A stretch of DNA of 64,000 bases from Oreohelix idahoensis (GCA_024509875.1 JAMPIV010008047.1:186001-250000); one strand, 5' to 3'. Shown: positions 22,160 through 34,161, numbered from the stretch's first letter. Translations and numbers: made by a program. The notes: generated by a model not told the origin, from the sequence alone.

Positions 22160-25100
22160 ATGGACGTACAGAACATTATAATAATACAGTGGAATTGCAG
22201 AAGTGCCAAAATAAAATATGTACCAGCATTAATAGGCATGTATAAACAGTCTAAAGTAATATTTGCCATTCAAGAGACTAATCTTAATCCAAGTCAACGT
22301 TTTACCATCCCTGAATATATAGTCTTTTGAAATGATAGGATAGAAATTCAAACAGGAGGAGGTGTGGCATTTCTAGTTAATAAAACATATGTAATAACTG
22401 ACTGGGAATCATTTAGAACAGAAAACTTTGAAGAAATAACTATAAGAGTGTCTACTGAGTTACAAGAAATAAAAATTGTTAACCTTTACTGTTCAAGTGA
22501 AAACATAAACGAAAGAGATATCTCAGACATATATAAAAGAATAAACAACAGAACTATCATAGTGGGAGATTTCAATGCTCATCATACAGCTTGGGGAGGC
22601 AATGTAAAATCAGGAAAACTACTGTTGGACTTCATTGAAAACAATGAACTAATAATACTGAATGATGGATCAGTAACAAGAATTAAGACTTGTGCAAATC
22701 AACAAGACACAGCTATTGATATTGGCATTGTAACACCAAATCTTGCTAATGCAAAATGGGAAGTTATTGGGGATACAAATTCAGATCATTTACCCATTGA
22801 AATAACACTAAAAGATAATTACAAACCTAACAAACTGGTAGAAAAACCAAAATTTTACTATAATAAAGCTAACTGGGTAGCTTTTCAGGTAGAAATGGAA
22901 GAGATAAAAAAGAAGAATATAGAAAATGAAAATATAGATGTATTTGCAGATAATCTCACAAAATAAATATTACTAATAGCTGTTAAATATATACCAAATG
23001 CATATATGCCAGAATACATAGTTCCACACCACATTAAGGAAACAAAAAAGAATGAACATTTTAAACAAAAACCCAGTACCATGGTGGACAGTTAGAAGTA
23101 CACAAATTCAAAAACAAAGAAAACAACCTCTACAAGAATATAGAAAGCATAGATGTGAAGACAATTTAGATATTTATAAGAACATAAGAAATGAATCAAA
23201 CAGAAGAATACTGAAGGCAAAAGAAAATCATTTTTGAAATTTCTACCAAACACTGAACCCTACAACTAACTCTACAACAGATGTGTGGAATAAGTTAAAA
23301 GCCATTAAAGGCAGAACTAAACATATGATAATACCTAATATAAAAAGACCTGACAGGGCAGAGACTGACTGGCAGAAAGCAGAGGTGCTGGCAAGGTACT
23401 ACCATAGAGTTAGTTCTAAGGAAAATCTAGGACAGGCTGAAGTCAACAGAAGAGCAACACTTCTTAAAAAACTAAATAAAGAAGTACCTTATAATACTGA
23501 ACTTTTATCATATTTAAATGCAGATATTACAATGAAAGAAGTTGAAAATACAATAAAGGACATAACAAATACATCAGCAGGGCATGAGCTATGAAATCTT
23601 GAAACACATACCAAAAAATATCATAAAAATTATAACATCCCTTTTTAACAAAATTTGGAATACAGGAAAAATTCCTAAAACATGGAAAACACCAGTAATT
23701 ATTCCAATACTAAAACCACAAAAGGATGCCCATGATGCCAGTTCATACAGGCCAATTTCTTTAACTTCCCATCTAAAAATATAAGAAACCATAGTAAATA
23801 AAAGATTTTAGTTTTATTTGGACAAGAATAATTTATATAATGAAACTCAGTCAGGATTTAGGAAGAACACATGCACTATGGATCAGATAATTAAATTGGA
23901 ACATGAAGATATAGCTAGGGCTTATGATGAATGCTGGAGAGAGGGTGCTCTCTTTAAAATGAAGAAGATAGGAGTATCCGGTAAAATATGTAATTATTTA
24001 GAGTTTACTGCAAGATAGATATTTCACTGTTCAGGTAAACAATGATAGATCAGAACTGTGTGAACAACAAAATTGAATGTAAGCATCTACAGAAGCAAAT
24101 AAATAAAGTATGTAAATGGATGACAAAATGGGGTTTTCAGCTTAATACAAATAAAACATTTGGAATGATCTTCAGTAAAGGTAGGGTTGTAAAAAATAAA
24201 ATTATAGACATAAATATCCAAGGGCAAAACAATAATACAGTACAAACCACTCGATACCTAGGAATGATATTGGACCAAGAGATGAATTGGAATAAACACA
24301 TAGATAAACTAGTGCAGTCTTGCAGAGGATTGACTAACTCATTAAGAGATTTGAAAGGTAATGGATGGGGTACAAACACTAAGACAATGCTCACTTTTTA
24401 GAAATCTTTTATTAGAGGAAAAATAGATTATGGAAGTATAATATATGACTCTGCTGCACACAGTAACAAGATTAAATTAGACAGGATTCAGCATCCGGCT
24501 TTTTGTACAATAGCTGGTGCAATCAGATCAACATCGATGGGAGCTATAGAGGTGGCTTTAGGAATTACACCCTTAGAATTACGGAGAAAGGAGTTATGCT
24601 TAAATTACATGAACAGAGTTATGTTAGATAAGTCTCACCCAGCACATACAGCTTTTACCAGATGCCAACTAACAACTCAGACCAAGCCAATGAATACCAC
24701 TAGATACCCTACAGGATGGAAGTGTATGGAGGAAATTGTCCATCTGGGTACATTAATTACATCAATTAATAACAGTTGTGAATACAAGCAAGTGATTCCG
24801 CCCTGGGAGATCAAGAAACCAGACACGGACTATCACCTAGCAGAAATACTTAAGAAAACAAATAATATAGAAAATATTAAAAACACAGCCAATAAATATA
24901 TACAACAAATATCAAAAGACAGCATTACTGTGTACACAGATGGATCCAAGGGAGAGGATGGCAAATTGGCGATAGGAATATATATTCCAAAATGGAAAAT
25001 GGCAAAAGAATATAGCATCACGGAAAATACATGCATTTTCACTGCAGAGATGGTGGCTATACTAAAACCACTAGAAATATTCGCTAATAACCCTCCCAAA

Positions 25101-25602
25101 AAATTAACAGTTTTAACTGACTCTCTTTCAACAATTAAAGCACTTAGAAACTTACGAGAATGTAGTAGACCTGATATAGCAGAGGAGATATTTCCTATCT
25201 AGGCAATTAAGACTGAACATCCTCTGGAATATAAATTCCAGAGGATGTTCAGTCTTAATTGCCTGGATACCTTCACATGTTGGCATAGAAGGAAATGAAA
25301 AGGCAGATAAAGAAGCCAAGAAAGGTAGATCTGATAAAAATCTAATTAATGTAGGGATGAGTAAATCAGAGATTAAGAGCTTAATTAAAGATTTAATGAC
25401 AGATGAATGGAAAGCAGAGTGGGATAAAAATCTGAAAGGAAGGAATGTATATAAGATGTTCAAGGCTGCAACAAGAAAATGTCAGATATCTAGGGAATTG
25501 AAAATTCCCAGTAATAAGAAACTTCTCAGACTACAGCTAGAAAAAGGCTATTTCAGAACAGAAGAACCTTACTGTGCAGGATGTCTTCAAGGCAATAACT
25601 AA
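22160..25602 (+). pseudogene. Jockey-like ORF2: endonuclease, broken RT, RNase H
   Basis: The start is ATG 22160, followed by IIIIQWNCRSAKIKYVPAL, the standard APE endonuclease opening. The catalytic blocks FAIQETNL, IVGDFNAHHTAWGG and GDTNSDHLPIEI follow. RT pieces include PVIIPILKPQKD and ASSYRPISLTS, but the segment that should hold the Y/FADD box is missing near 24010-24060. RNase H is recognisable with D in VYTDGSKGEDG, E in IFTAEMVAIL, D in LTDSLSTIKAL and the end WIPSHVGIEGNEKADKEAKK. An in-frame TGA is near 22328 and further stops occur near 22966, 23237, 23780 and 25200. The last break is caused by a hairpin insertion. Confidence 0.8.
25201..25264. repeat. Perfect 30-bp inverted repeat with 4-base loop
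   Basis: Left arm 25201-25230 and right arm 25235-25264 are exact inverse copies around the loop ataa. The right arm carries the native RNase H codons (CSVLIAWIPSH), so the left arm is the newly made inverse copy. It ends the reading frame at 25199-25201. Confidence 0.95.
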
Positions 25603-25703
25603 ACAAATAATGGAACTGCAGCACAGAAAATACACAAACACAACACCATTTAGTGATGAAAAGGCTAAATTACAAATAACTGATAATATATTATAATAAA
25701 ACC

Positions 25704-25855
25704 TTACCAAGGCGGCACTAGTTAGAAGGTTATATGTTGAAATTTTCGCACAACAGTTGTAAATACTGTCGAAAACATGTTGTTTGTGACTGTAGCGCCC
25801 CTGAAACTCTGCTAAATAAGAATGAAACTTTCCAAGACTAGTGCCGCCTTGGTAA
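25704..25855. repeat. 19-bp inverted repeat across the Merlin 3' end
   Basis: 25704-25722 is the exact inverse of 25837-25855. The second arm is native transposase coding (RYQGGTS); the first arm sits at the junction with the Jockey-like LINE. This is the second such inverse copy within about 0.5 kb. Confidence 0.9.
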
Positions 25856-26693
25856 CGTTGTTTCCTCTTAGCTTGCATCCATAGACCTTCAATAGTTTGG
25901 GTGTGAATTTCACTGTGTACAGGGTCAACGAAATTATTAGCATGAACAACAACCGTATGATCATAGATGCCATGGTTTACTCGACCAACGTTGTTGTAGC
26001 CTCGCCAAGCATCGGTGACAATTGTGGTTCCTGGTAAGGCATGATTACATATACTGCGTTCCAGTGTTGCCGCATCTCGCCTTGCCACAACCTCCAACCA
26101 GCAACGACCACTACCGCGTTCAACCAGCCCAACTACCCATTGACCACGGCGAAATCGACCACGATGGTACTTGCGGTGGAAAAATTAGCTCTCGTCAACT
26201 TCAACGAACACTGACTGTCCATTAGCATCAAATCCTCCCAACTGAGCAGCAGCCAGTTGTAACATTCTAAACGAAAATAGTTATTGTAATTAACAATTGT
26301 GTCATAACTTGTCAACCTCTCGAAAAACATCACATGTTTCGACTTCACCTCGAACAGCCAGTAAAACATTATCATCACTATTTTTTCCGTAGCTAGTTCA
26401 CAATTGGCAAAGAACGAACCTGTCCGTACACTGCAACGACAATTACAATTACGGCACCGCCAAGAGAATCTGTCAGAACATTCCAAACGAGAAACTAAAG
26501 ACATCAGACGTCCGCAAGAAGAACAGTTTACGGAGTTTCTTATTAATCGGTGGGTAGCAAGCCACTGTAACCATTGGAGTTTGTTGTTCATTAACGTATA
26601 CAAGTCATTAGGTCTGACATCTACAGCTGTTAGTTGTTGAACTGGTAGAACATTGTTGCTGATCTGTGTCGGAGCTGATGGTCTACCTGGCAT
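25720..26693 (-). pseudogene. Merlin transposase, IS1595/ISXO2-type DDE
   Basis: Starts at MPGRPSAPTQ (26693). The N-terminal half has a zinc-binding cluster (CSSCGRLM ... CRNCNCRC), typical of this family. The catalytic part shows D in FVEVDES, then FHRKYHRGRFRRGQW, D in TIVTDAWRGYNNV and E in HTQTIEGLW, with the trailing KRKQRYQGG. All three catalytic acids are present. Two lesions are visible: a frameshift near 26260-26280 and a TAA close behind the first catalytic Asp (about 26187). The C-terminus runs into the inverse-copy junction at 25704-25722. Family identity is strong; activity is lost as written. Confidence 0.82.
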
Positions 26694-26848
26694 TATTAAT
26701 ATTTTTATCTCAAATGCACAAATATGAAAGTAAAAATTATCAATTTATTCATAACTTTGGAAGAAAACTAACTGTATCGGAATATCGAAATGATAATGTT
26801 ACAGCGGGAAAAAACTTGTAATTTTATATTTTTTTCTCTCCTTTTTAG

Positions 26849-26914
26849 GTCGCCCCTGAACCGGCATTTTTAGATATTTTTTTCCCCATTTCATGTCGCC
26901 CCTGAACCGGCATT
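26849..26914. repeat. 20-bp direct repeat
   Basis: gtcgcccctgaaccggcatt occurs at 26849-26868 and again at 26895-26914, 46 bp apart, upstream of the Merlin start codon. It could be a subterminal transposase binding site. Confidence 0.85.
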
Positions 26915-26920
26915 ACCAAA

Positions 26921-28463
26921 TGAGGCCCTGTAAGGGATATTTTCTAACAGAAATCGTATTGATTCATTTGGGACCGGTATTCGGAGGAGAGCCCAAATGT
27001 CTCCCTACGGGATACATTTGCAGGGCCCCGGGATCTGTATGTAACCGCGTATACCGTGAGTTCTTCAGATACAGACTATATTAACATATAAAATTAATTC
27101 TTATAAGAAACCTAGATTAGGAAAGGCTATGACACGCATTTTTAATCGAGGTTAATCGTGGCTTCAAGTGTCACAGAGGCTCATGGGAAGTCCCCAACCA
27201 ATAGGAAGGCTCAGTTCTTTTACCGGCAGGAATGTAGAACGGACGCGATTCAGTTCGGACGAAGACACGAAAGTTAGCAGACGTATTAGTCTAGCGCAGG
27301 GAAGTCCTTAATATAAAGAGATCATTCTAGGATGTGTTGTGATAATGTGTATTTCTGCATACTTGTAAGTATTGAACAATATAAACTTTCCCTTGGTTCA
27401 TAGTGCCCACGGCTATGATTACAGCAGATTTAGGTTCAAAGCTTTTATGAGAAAATGAAACCGGATTCCTACATGATTCAAAAGGAAAGCTCTTGCAAAA
27501 AAGAATTATACGGAAGAGCCTGCAGCATATTAGCAAGGACAAAATCTAAATGCACAACGGAAGAGAACAGTAAAAACAAGGAGATAGCCATATGAGATAA
27601 ATGCAGATTTATTTGAAAAGGTGCAAAGGGAATTTTGCACTCCTGAAATGGTACCAAATGTTCACTACTAATTGTTAACTGATGTACATAAGCCTATGGC
27701 AAAGAATTTGTGTTATTTGATTAAGTTCAGTTATCCAAGAACAGACTATTAAAAGTTATTAAAGTCAAAACCCTATGCTGTTCAAGAATCGTATCTTTGC
27801 AGTTGACTATCAGATGAATGAATCATTCTATCATTTTACAATAGCTACAAGCATATCAAAATCAAACAACTGCTCTAAATAAATAAAAGAAACAACTTAG
27901 AGAAGATATCCCCGAACCTGGGAAAACAACCTGTAAGACTGTAGAGAGCAATCCCCACCTCTAGCGGACGAGCTAGTCTCAAGATCTAATACTCTCGACT
28001 TAAACAGCAACCCCCAATTCCCTGCCCCGGTGACATATTTAAGAAGACGGCAGTGCTCTGAAGTTGGTGTGATGTAACTTTTTCAATTTTGCAAAGTCCC
28101 CACACTTTTAAAAATGCTATAACTTTTTTATTTGTTGTCCTATGTTAAAAAATAAAGTACCAAATTTCATGGTTTCCTAAGGGTTCCAAACTACATTGTT
28201 TTCTCTAGTGTTTCTGTGCAAACAAAAATCACTTTGTGGTACCTAATTATAGACTATCCACCATCTGAGCACTATATTTAAATTTATATTCTGTGTACAA
28301 AAGACTCTCAAATGATGTTCACATAGTTTTAATTCAAACAATTGAGCCTTTCCATTTATCTGTCATCTGTCTGGGATAAAATAACGTACAAGCAAATATA
28401 CAAAAATTGTTAGAAACAGTCACTCATGAAGATTCAGAAAAATTGAACTTTATTAATTGTGAA
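26921..28463. other. Unannotated stretch
   Basis: No supportable gene. Around 27200-27320 a ccaat box and an aatataaag TATA-like element lie in promoter-like order, which could be part of an unrecognised LTR, but there is no second copy to test this. Confidence 0.35.
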
Positions 28464-28877
28464 ATGGCCCCACACAAAAAGTCTAAGAGTATTGACCAAA
28501 TGTTTGTCACGTTGAGTGAATACGAACCCGATTTAGATTCGTGACAGCAGCATTGACGAAATTAAATCTAATGTAAGTAGTAATGATACTGACGGCAAAT
28601 CGAAAGACATAGACTTGTCAACAAAGCACACTTCAGTTGAATTTTGTGTTTAAGTAGGAAACCTTGGACCTAAACGCCCTCTAGATCTAGATGCTGCATC
28701 TTATGATCACTTCAGTTTTTATTATTATTACCGCAGATGGTACATGATTAAATTGTGTGTATTTAAAATTAATAAACAGAATTTTAACTCAGTTTGTTTT
28801 TAATGAATTATGGAGTTGCTCCCCTTGCCTTGGGTGTTACGATAAAGATGTAGTAAACTGGGCTGGGCGGTAAAGGG
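28464..28877 (+). pseudogene. piggyBac-like remnant, N-terminus and right end
   Basis: ATG at 28464 gives MAPHKKSKSIDQMFVTLSEY, then a stop; an acidic, Ser/Asp-rich phrase (SSIDEIKSNVSSNDTDG) continues in another frame, as in piggyBac N-termini. No catalytic domain follows. The segment ends in ccgcccagc-type sequence and taaaggg abutting TTAA at 28878-28881, which suits a piggyBac end (inverse: TTAA-CCCTTTACCGCCC). The left end is not clear. The call is tentative. Confidence 0.4.
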
Positions 28878-28881
28878 TTAA

Positions 28882-29202
28882 TAAAAGTAATAGTAGAATA
28901 ATCAGTTTTATTGTAAGAATATTTAGTATCTTTAACTTGAAAACAAGCTTTGTAAATGAGTAGTCAGTGGTTTATTTTAACTGGAGGGAAAGTATGTGAT
29001 CTGAGTCTTTCAGTCAGGTATGATCCCTGGACCAAACAAACTTTCACAACCATTGATATAAAGTTTGATTATTAGAAATTAGATCATTTTCTTATGTACC
29101 AATCAGCATGACACAATTCTCAGTGAGGGTAATTTTTGTTGTCATGAGATCCCCTCCAATGTCCGATATATTCCATTTCTACTTTGGATAGATACCAAAC
29201 TA
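28882..29202. other. Unannotated spacer
   Basis: Nothing recognisable between the piggyBac remnant and the next Tc1 element. Confidence 0.4.
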
Positions 29203-29959
29203 TACTGTTTAAAAAAAGAAACGCATAGCTTTCTGAGGGCGCGTTTTTATGAGTTTGTAAGTAAAATTTGGTGTTAGGGTATATAAAAACCAGCCTCAAA
29301 TGTTCTTTAAGTGTCAAATGCACGTGTTGACCTAAATTGCGTTCGTTTTTGTAATCGTTACAACGCAGTGGTCAGTAGTGTTTATGACGCAATTTTTTAC
29401 CACAGCTCATGTTGCGCGCATGTGAAAGCAACAAAATTTGGGGTGAACACTATTCACTGACTACGCAACTGAAACCCTATAAAAGGATAACGCTACACAC
29501 AAAAAATTCAGTTCATTTTCAAGCAGACATTTATGGCGTCTCTATCGATAAATTTAAGGAACATTGCTATTGGCCGACTGCATGCAGGCGAGAGTCAAAG
29601 TCAGGTTGCCAGGCATCTTAACGTGCATCAGAGTACAATCAGTCGACTTTGGCACCGGTTCCAAGCCACTGGCTCAGTTGAAGACCGGCATCGTATTGGA
29701 CGACCCAGAATGATAACAGCAGCGGAGGATCGCTTTATTCGGCTTCGTCACCTCAGAGACAGGTTTACAACAGCTTCCTCAACTGCCCAGTCATTGCCTG
29801 CAGGACGTCATGTGTCTGATCAAACTGTCCGGAATAGACTGCATGACGCTGGACTTTGGGCACAACGACCTCACCGAGGACCTGTCCTTACGCGCCGCCA
29901 TAGCCAAAATCGACTTCTTTGGGCCAACCAGCATCGTCCCTGGGCAGCTGACAATCAAT

Positions 29960-31855
29960 GGAGTAATAATAATAATAATAGCCCCTTCAGTCATAACTGA
30001 CTATGGGAATGCGCCCCTGAGGTGACAGCCCTCAGCTGCTTATTTTCCTGGTGCTCCTTTCGACGTTTTCTCCTCACCTCTGCTTCTTGTGTGAGCCTCT
30101 CTTCGCCCAATCTGAGGTGGCGCCGTAAATAGCATCGCCACTTAGTGCGATCGGCAGCTTTATCCTCTCATGTTGCTGGATCCATGTCCAGTGCCCTCAT
30201 ATCTCTCTTGCACACATCTTTGAACCTCAGCTGTGGTCGCCCAACTGTTCTCTTGCCATCTGCTAATTGTCCGTAGAAGATATCTTTTGGGATGCGACCA
30301 TCATCCATGCGGCGAACATGGCCAAGCCAGCGAAGTCTGCGCTGTCTAAGAAGCGTATACATACTTTGAAGGCCAGCACGTGACAACACCTCGACATTTG
30401 TCACTTTATCTTTCCACGAGATGCCGAGGATGCGGTTAGACACCGCAAATGAAAGGTATTGAGCCTTCTTTCTTGCTTAGCATAGGTGGTCCAGGTCTCT
30501 CTGCCATATAGGAGTGTGCTGGTGACGCAGGCATTATATACCGCAGCTTTGGTCTTCATTGTGAGTTTAGAGTTTCCCCAAACACGCAATGAGAGGCGGG
30601 CAAAGGTAGCTGCAGCTTTGCCAATGCGGCTGTCAATTTCTGTATCCAGTGAGAGTTTGTCGTTGATGGTAGACCCTAGGTATGTGAAGTGGTGCACCAC
30701 TGCCAATTCATAGTTATCGATAGTGATAACTGGTGCAGCACCCACATCCTGACTCAGCACATTCGTTTTCTTTAGACTTATTGTGAGGCCAAAGTCCTTG
30801 CATGCTTTAGTGAAGCGATTCATCAAGCTCTGAAGCTCCTGTTGGCTTTGAGTGACGACTGCAGCATCATCAGCGAACAACAAGTCTCTTATAGTGACCC
30901 TTCTGATTTTTGTTTTTGCCTTTAGCCTTGAAAGATTAAACAGACGGCCATCTGACCTAGTGTGAAGGCATATTCCTTCAGTTGCATCTCTGAATGCATG
31001 TTTCAAGAGTAAGGCAAAAAAGATTCCGAAGAGGGCTGTAGTTATTGCAATCACTTCTGTCTCCTTTATTTTTATACAGTGTTACAATCTTGGCATCTCG
31101 CATGTCTTGAGGAATAGTTGTCTCTTCCCAGCACTGGCACAGCATCCTATGCAGGGGATGTAATAGCGTGCTCTTGCAGCATTTGATTAAATCAGGAGGA
31201 ATCCCATCACTGCCTGGTGCTTTGCCAGAGGCCAAGCTATTAATGGCCTTGCTGAGTTCCTCTAATGTTGGTTCGGCATCCAGCTCCTCCATAGTTGGCA
31301 GACTGTTGACACCATCAAGGGCTGCAGGCGTAACGGTATTGTCTCTAGCGTAAAGCTCAGAGTAGTGCTCGACCCACCTCTCCATCTGCTTACCCTTATC
31401 GGTTAGCTTCTCTCCGCTGATGGTTTTTAGCGGTGCCGTCTTACTTTTATGGGGCCAAGTGCTTTCTTTATACCGTCATACATTTGTTTAATGTTGCCTG
31501 TTTGCGTTGCGATCTGGATGCTCTCACTGAGCTGGAGCCAGTAGTCATTTGCACAGCGTCGAGCAGTCTGTTGAACTTTGCTTCTCGTAGCCCTCAGGAT
31601 CTGTAGGGTTCTGGCACTCGGTGAACGTTTGTATTCATTCATAGCACTGCGCTTAGCTTCAATGACAGGTGCCATCACATCTGATGAAGCATCAAACCAG
31701 TCATTTGACTTCGCTGTTTTCTTACCAAAGGTGGCAAGTGCAGTACTTTGAATGGTGTTCCGTAGATGCTCCCAGTTCTCTGTAATAGTATCACCATGCT
31801 GAGGGCTACTGAGCACTTTCTCGAAGGTCGCAGTGAATTGAGCGATCATGAAAGG
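29960..31855 (-). mobile_element. LINE-F inserted in the Tc1 transposase, internally deleted
   Basis: A minus-strand LINE whose 3' end is the (TAA/ATT)n tail at about 29960-29979. The 5' end is truncated in the linker near 31855. It separates two halves of one transposase. An exact target duplication was not resolved because the tail repeat blurs the left edge. Confidence 0.75.
30000..31849 (-). pseudogene. Reverse transcriptase of LINE-F, central RT deleted
   Basis: Minus-strand frames give a linker (SALATFGKKTAKSNDWFDAS), the first RT block (ASGKAPGSDGIPPDLIKCC, IVTLYKNKGDRSDCNNY), then a direct jump at about 31055 to the block FGIFFALLLKHAF that normally follows the FxxGR, QGC and related motifs. 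More than 100 residues of the RT core are missing. After the gap the catalytic box LLFADDAAVV is present, followed by the C-terminal tail (LLYGRETW, RRLRWLGHVRRMDDGRIP). Another frameshift lies near 30425. The stop lies about 15 bases before the tail. It resembles RTE/L2-like LINEs of aquatic animals. Confidence 0.75.
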
Positions 31856-32848
31856 GTTTAGTGACGAATCTTTCTTTTTGTTGCAGCATCAAGACAGACG
31901 GCGTAGGGTCTGCCATAGGCGAAATGAACGTTTTGCCTAAAATTGCGTTGATGAAGCTCTGCCGCACGGTGGTTGAGGTGCAATGGTGTGGGGAATGATC
32001 AGTTACAACGGAAGGAGTCAATTGGTGCACATTGAAGGAGGCTTGAATGCGCAACGATACGTCAATGAAATTCTTCGACCCCATGTCCTTCCACTTTTGG
32101 CTGCCTAAAGGTCTGTGTTTCAACAGGACAACACCAGACCCCATAGTGCATGGTTGACCACGCAGTTCCTGACTGCCAACAACATTCTCACCCTTCCCTG
32201 GCCATCCCTGTCTCCAGACATGAGTCCGATTGAGCACCTGTGGGATGAGCTGCATAGACGTGTTTGTCGCCGAGACGTTGCTCCAGCCAATCATCGTGAT
32301 CTGTTCCAGGCACTCCAGGAAGAGTGGGCAGCCATCCCACAGGCCCACATCAGACGTCTGATCGCATCCATGCCCAGGAGATGCCAGTCGCTGATCGATG
32401 CAAGAGGAGGCCACACACCATACTAACGGGAAAGCCCGTACGCCAAAATAACTCTCGTGACCCAGATGCAAAAGAACTGTCAATTGATTGGTTGAACCCT
32501 AAGGTATTCTTGTGTGCAATTTGAACAATTAACTCATTAAATTAAAAAAGTTATTGAATGTCAAAATTATGGCTATGGGTGTGCCTTCAGTAGCTATGCG
32601 TTTCTTTTTTTGAACAGTATATGTTAATACTTTGAGTACCACGGGCGCCTTTTGGCGGCAAGCCTTATTTTCCGTAGAGTACCAATGTCGTCGTTTGGCG
32701 TACGTATAGCATCAGCATAAAATGTTATCACGCCAAGCGTCTGAACATAACACATATCAACGGAAGTAACTCAATTTTGTTGGTCAATGGCGGCCGTAAA
32801 ATTTTTTCACGTGTTTTGATTAATCTTTAGCTGGAAATTTCTTTAAAA

Positions 32849-33890
32849 ATGAGTGAAACTAGTGAATTTTGTAATGATTTGGATTCTGGCTCTCAGCTAA
32901 TCTTTGAAAGTGACAACAGTTGGTTTAGTTTTGATGCAGGGCAGCTTGAAATTACTGAAACAGACAGCAACAGCCCTAGTTTCAACATTCGTGAAGCTGT
33001 CAGAGGTGTTGATAGCGATTTTCAGGGTCAAAGTGAGAATCAGGGGCATAGAAAAGGACCTGCTGGAGGCGGTGTGGCAGAGAAGCAGCTGATTAGTTTC
33101 AGTGGTACTTGCATGGCTTTGATGACCCTATGTGAGCGTTATGGTTAGGGTTAGACTGTTACAGACAGTAGAAGAGGGTTTCCTGTAATTTTGAGAAAAA
33201 CAAAACATACCATGAAGCGTGGCCATTCATCTCTTTTTGCTAAGTCGGAAAACATGGTTGCTCGTACGTGGCATTATAGAATTTGTTCAGCACAGTTCAT
33301 GCAAACAATGTTACTGACAAAAGTATCAGATCCTAACACCAAGAGGGAGATTTATGACAGTGGAAAAACCTATCATGGCAGATGTTTATAATCACAATAT
33401 GAGTGGTGTAGGTCACTTCAATCAAAGACTGGTGAATTACTTTTATCCTTATCACTGCCTTAAATGGTATAATAATATTCTTCATTTTGTCATAGAAGTT
33501 GTCCTAGTAAATGGATGTATTCTGTACTGTGAAGCTGCCAAATCTCCAATTATACCAAAGCAATTTAGGCTCAAGATTGCTGAAGCTCTGGTATCAGATT
33601 ATGCAAGAAGTAGACACTACAAGTAAATTCAGGCCATCTGTGCTTCAGTGGAAATTGACAGACTCATCGCAGAATATAATCAGTTCTCACAGCAATATGA
33701 AGACAATTGACAGTGACCAAGATGCATTGTTTGTAATTCTGCTGGACTAAGAGTCCAGAAAAGATTCTATTGTATTGGGTGTGAAAAACCACTCTGCATT
33801 GTGCCCTGCTTTTCAATTTTTTATAAGTATGAGGACAATGCTGCCACCAGAAAGGAAATAGACCCCCAAGACCAGAGAAAAAAGCAACAA
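32849..33890 (+). pseudogene. piggyBac-like transposase, central part deleted
   Basis: N-terminus from 32849 (MSETSEFCNDLDSGSQLIFE), acidic and Ser-rich as usual. Around 33150-33200 it jumps to the late DDE domain: GFPVILRKTKHTMKRG, NMVARTWH, TMLLTKVSDPNTKREI. The third catalytic region reads VYNHNMSGVGHFNQRLVNYF, where the family has DYN-MGGVD-FDQ; the aspartates of that motif are altered. ILHFVIEVVLVNGCILYCEA follows and then the C-terminal cysteine-rich domain (CIGCEKPLCIVPC, from about 33763). Roughly 250 residues with the first catalytic Asps are absent and several frameshifts occur. It cannot be active. Confidence 0.8.
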
Positions 33891-34161
33891 TAATTGCATC
33901 TGTGACCATATTTTATATTAGATTATCACACCCAGCTAAAGCAAATTGATAAGTATGTATTTAAAAAAATTCTTTTTGCATGAAATCATGTCAGTACCTC
34001 ATGAATATTTCTATTTTGCCATTACAGTACCTGGAATTTTGTGTCCATTTCAAATAGCTTTTTAACCGCAGTATCATTTTAAGAGCATACTATACTTGCT
34101 TTGTTTTTTAGAAAGAATGTACAATAATATTGGTAATTTCCTATCTTTCGTACCTTTTTGC

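Larger units (their letters stand above)
21832..25690 (+). mobile_element. Jockey-like LINE with RNase H, internally deleted
   Basis: A plus-strand non-LTR element of about 3.8 kb: a small coiled-coil frame (21832-22089), then the large frame with endonuclease, RT remnants and RNase H (22160-25602). Its 3' end lies before the Merlin element, at about 25690. Insect-type Jockey elements have the same domain order, but such RNase H-bearing LINEs occur widely in animals. Confidence 0.72.
25704..26920 (-). mobile_element. Merlin (IS1595-type) DNA transposon, partial
   Basis: A minus-strand transposase of the ISXO2/IS1595 type, called Merlin in animals, occupies this region. The 5' side (right) has a 20-base direct repeat (26849-26868 and 26895-26914) that may belong to the terminal region. 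The left junction is an inverse copy of an internal coding segment rather than an expected inverted repeat, so true ends are not established. Confidence 0.7.
29533..32426 (+). pseudogene. Tc1-like transposase interrupted by a LINE
   Basis: The N-terminal part (29533-29958) has the helix-turn-helix (ESQSQVARHLNVHQSTISRL), GRPR linker and a second helix-turn-helix to HSQNRLLWANQHRPW. The frame is then cut by the LINE. Coding resumes at about 31855 with D in GFSDES and continues with WGMISYNGRSQLVHIEGG, D in VFQQDNTRPHSA and E in SPIEHLWDELHRR, ending DARGGHTPY with a stop at 32424-32426. Additional stops lie near 31937 and 32107. This copy is a different Tc1 subfamily from those at 8.3 and 20.2 kb, judging by its ends and sequence. 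Confidence 0.85.
29203..32619 (+). mobile_element. Tc1-like transposon split by a LINE
   Basis: Inverted ends: tactgtttaaaaaaagaaac at 29203-29222 (continuing gcatagct) and the inverse ending at 32619, with one mismatch over about 28 bases. TA flanks both ends (29201-29202, 32620-32621). Without the LINE (about 29960-31855) the element would be about 1.5 kb, the normal Tc1 size. Confidence 0.87.

Noticed and set aside
27190..27330. Promoter or LTR with CCAAT and TATA-like motifs
   Set aside because: Motifs alone are common by chance and there is no paired copy or adjacent gene.
28010..28060. Left end of the piggyBac remnant at a TTAA near 28004
   Set aside because: The sequence after it does not match the inverse of the right end well enough.
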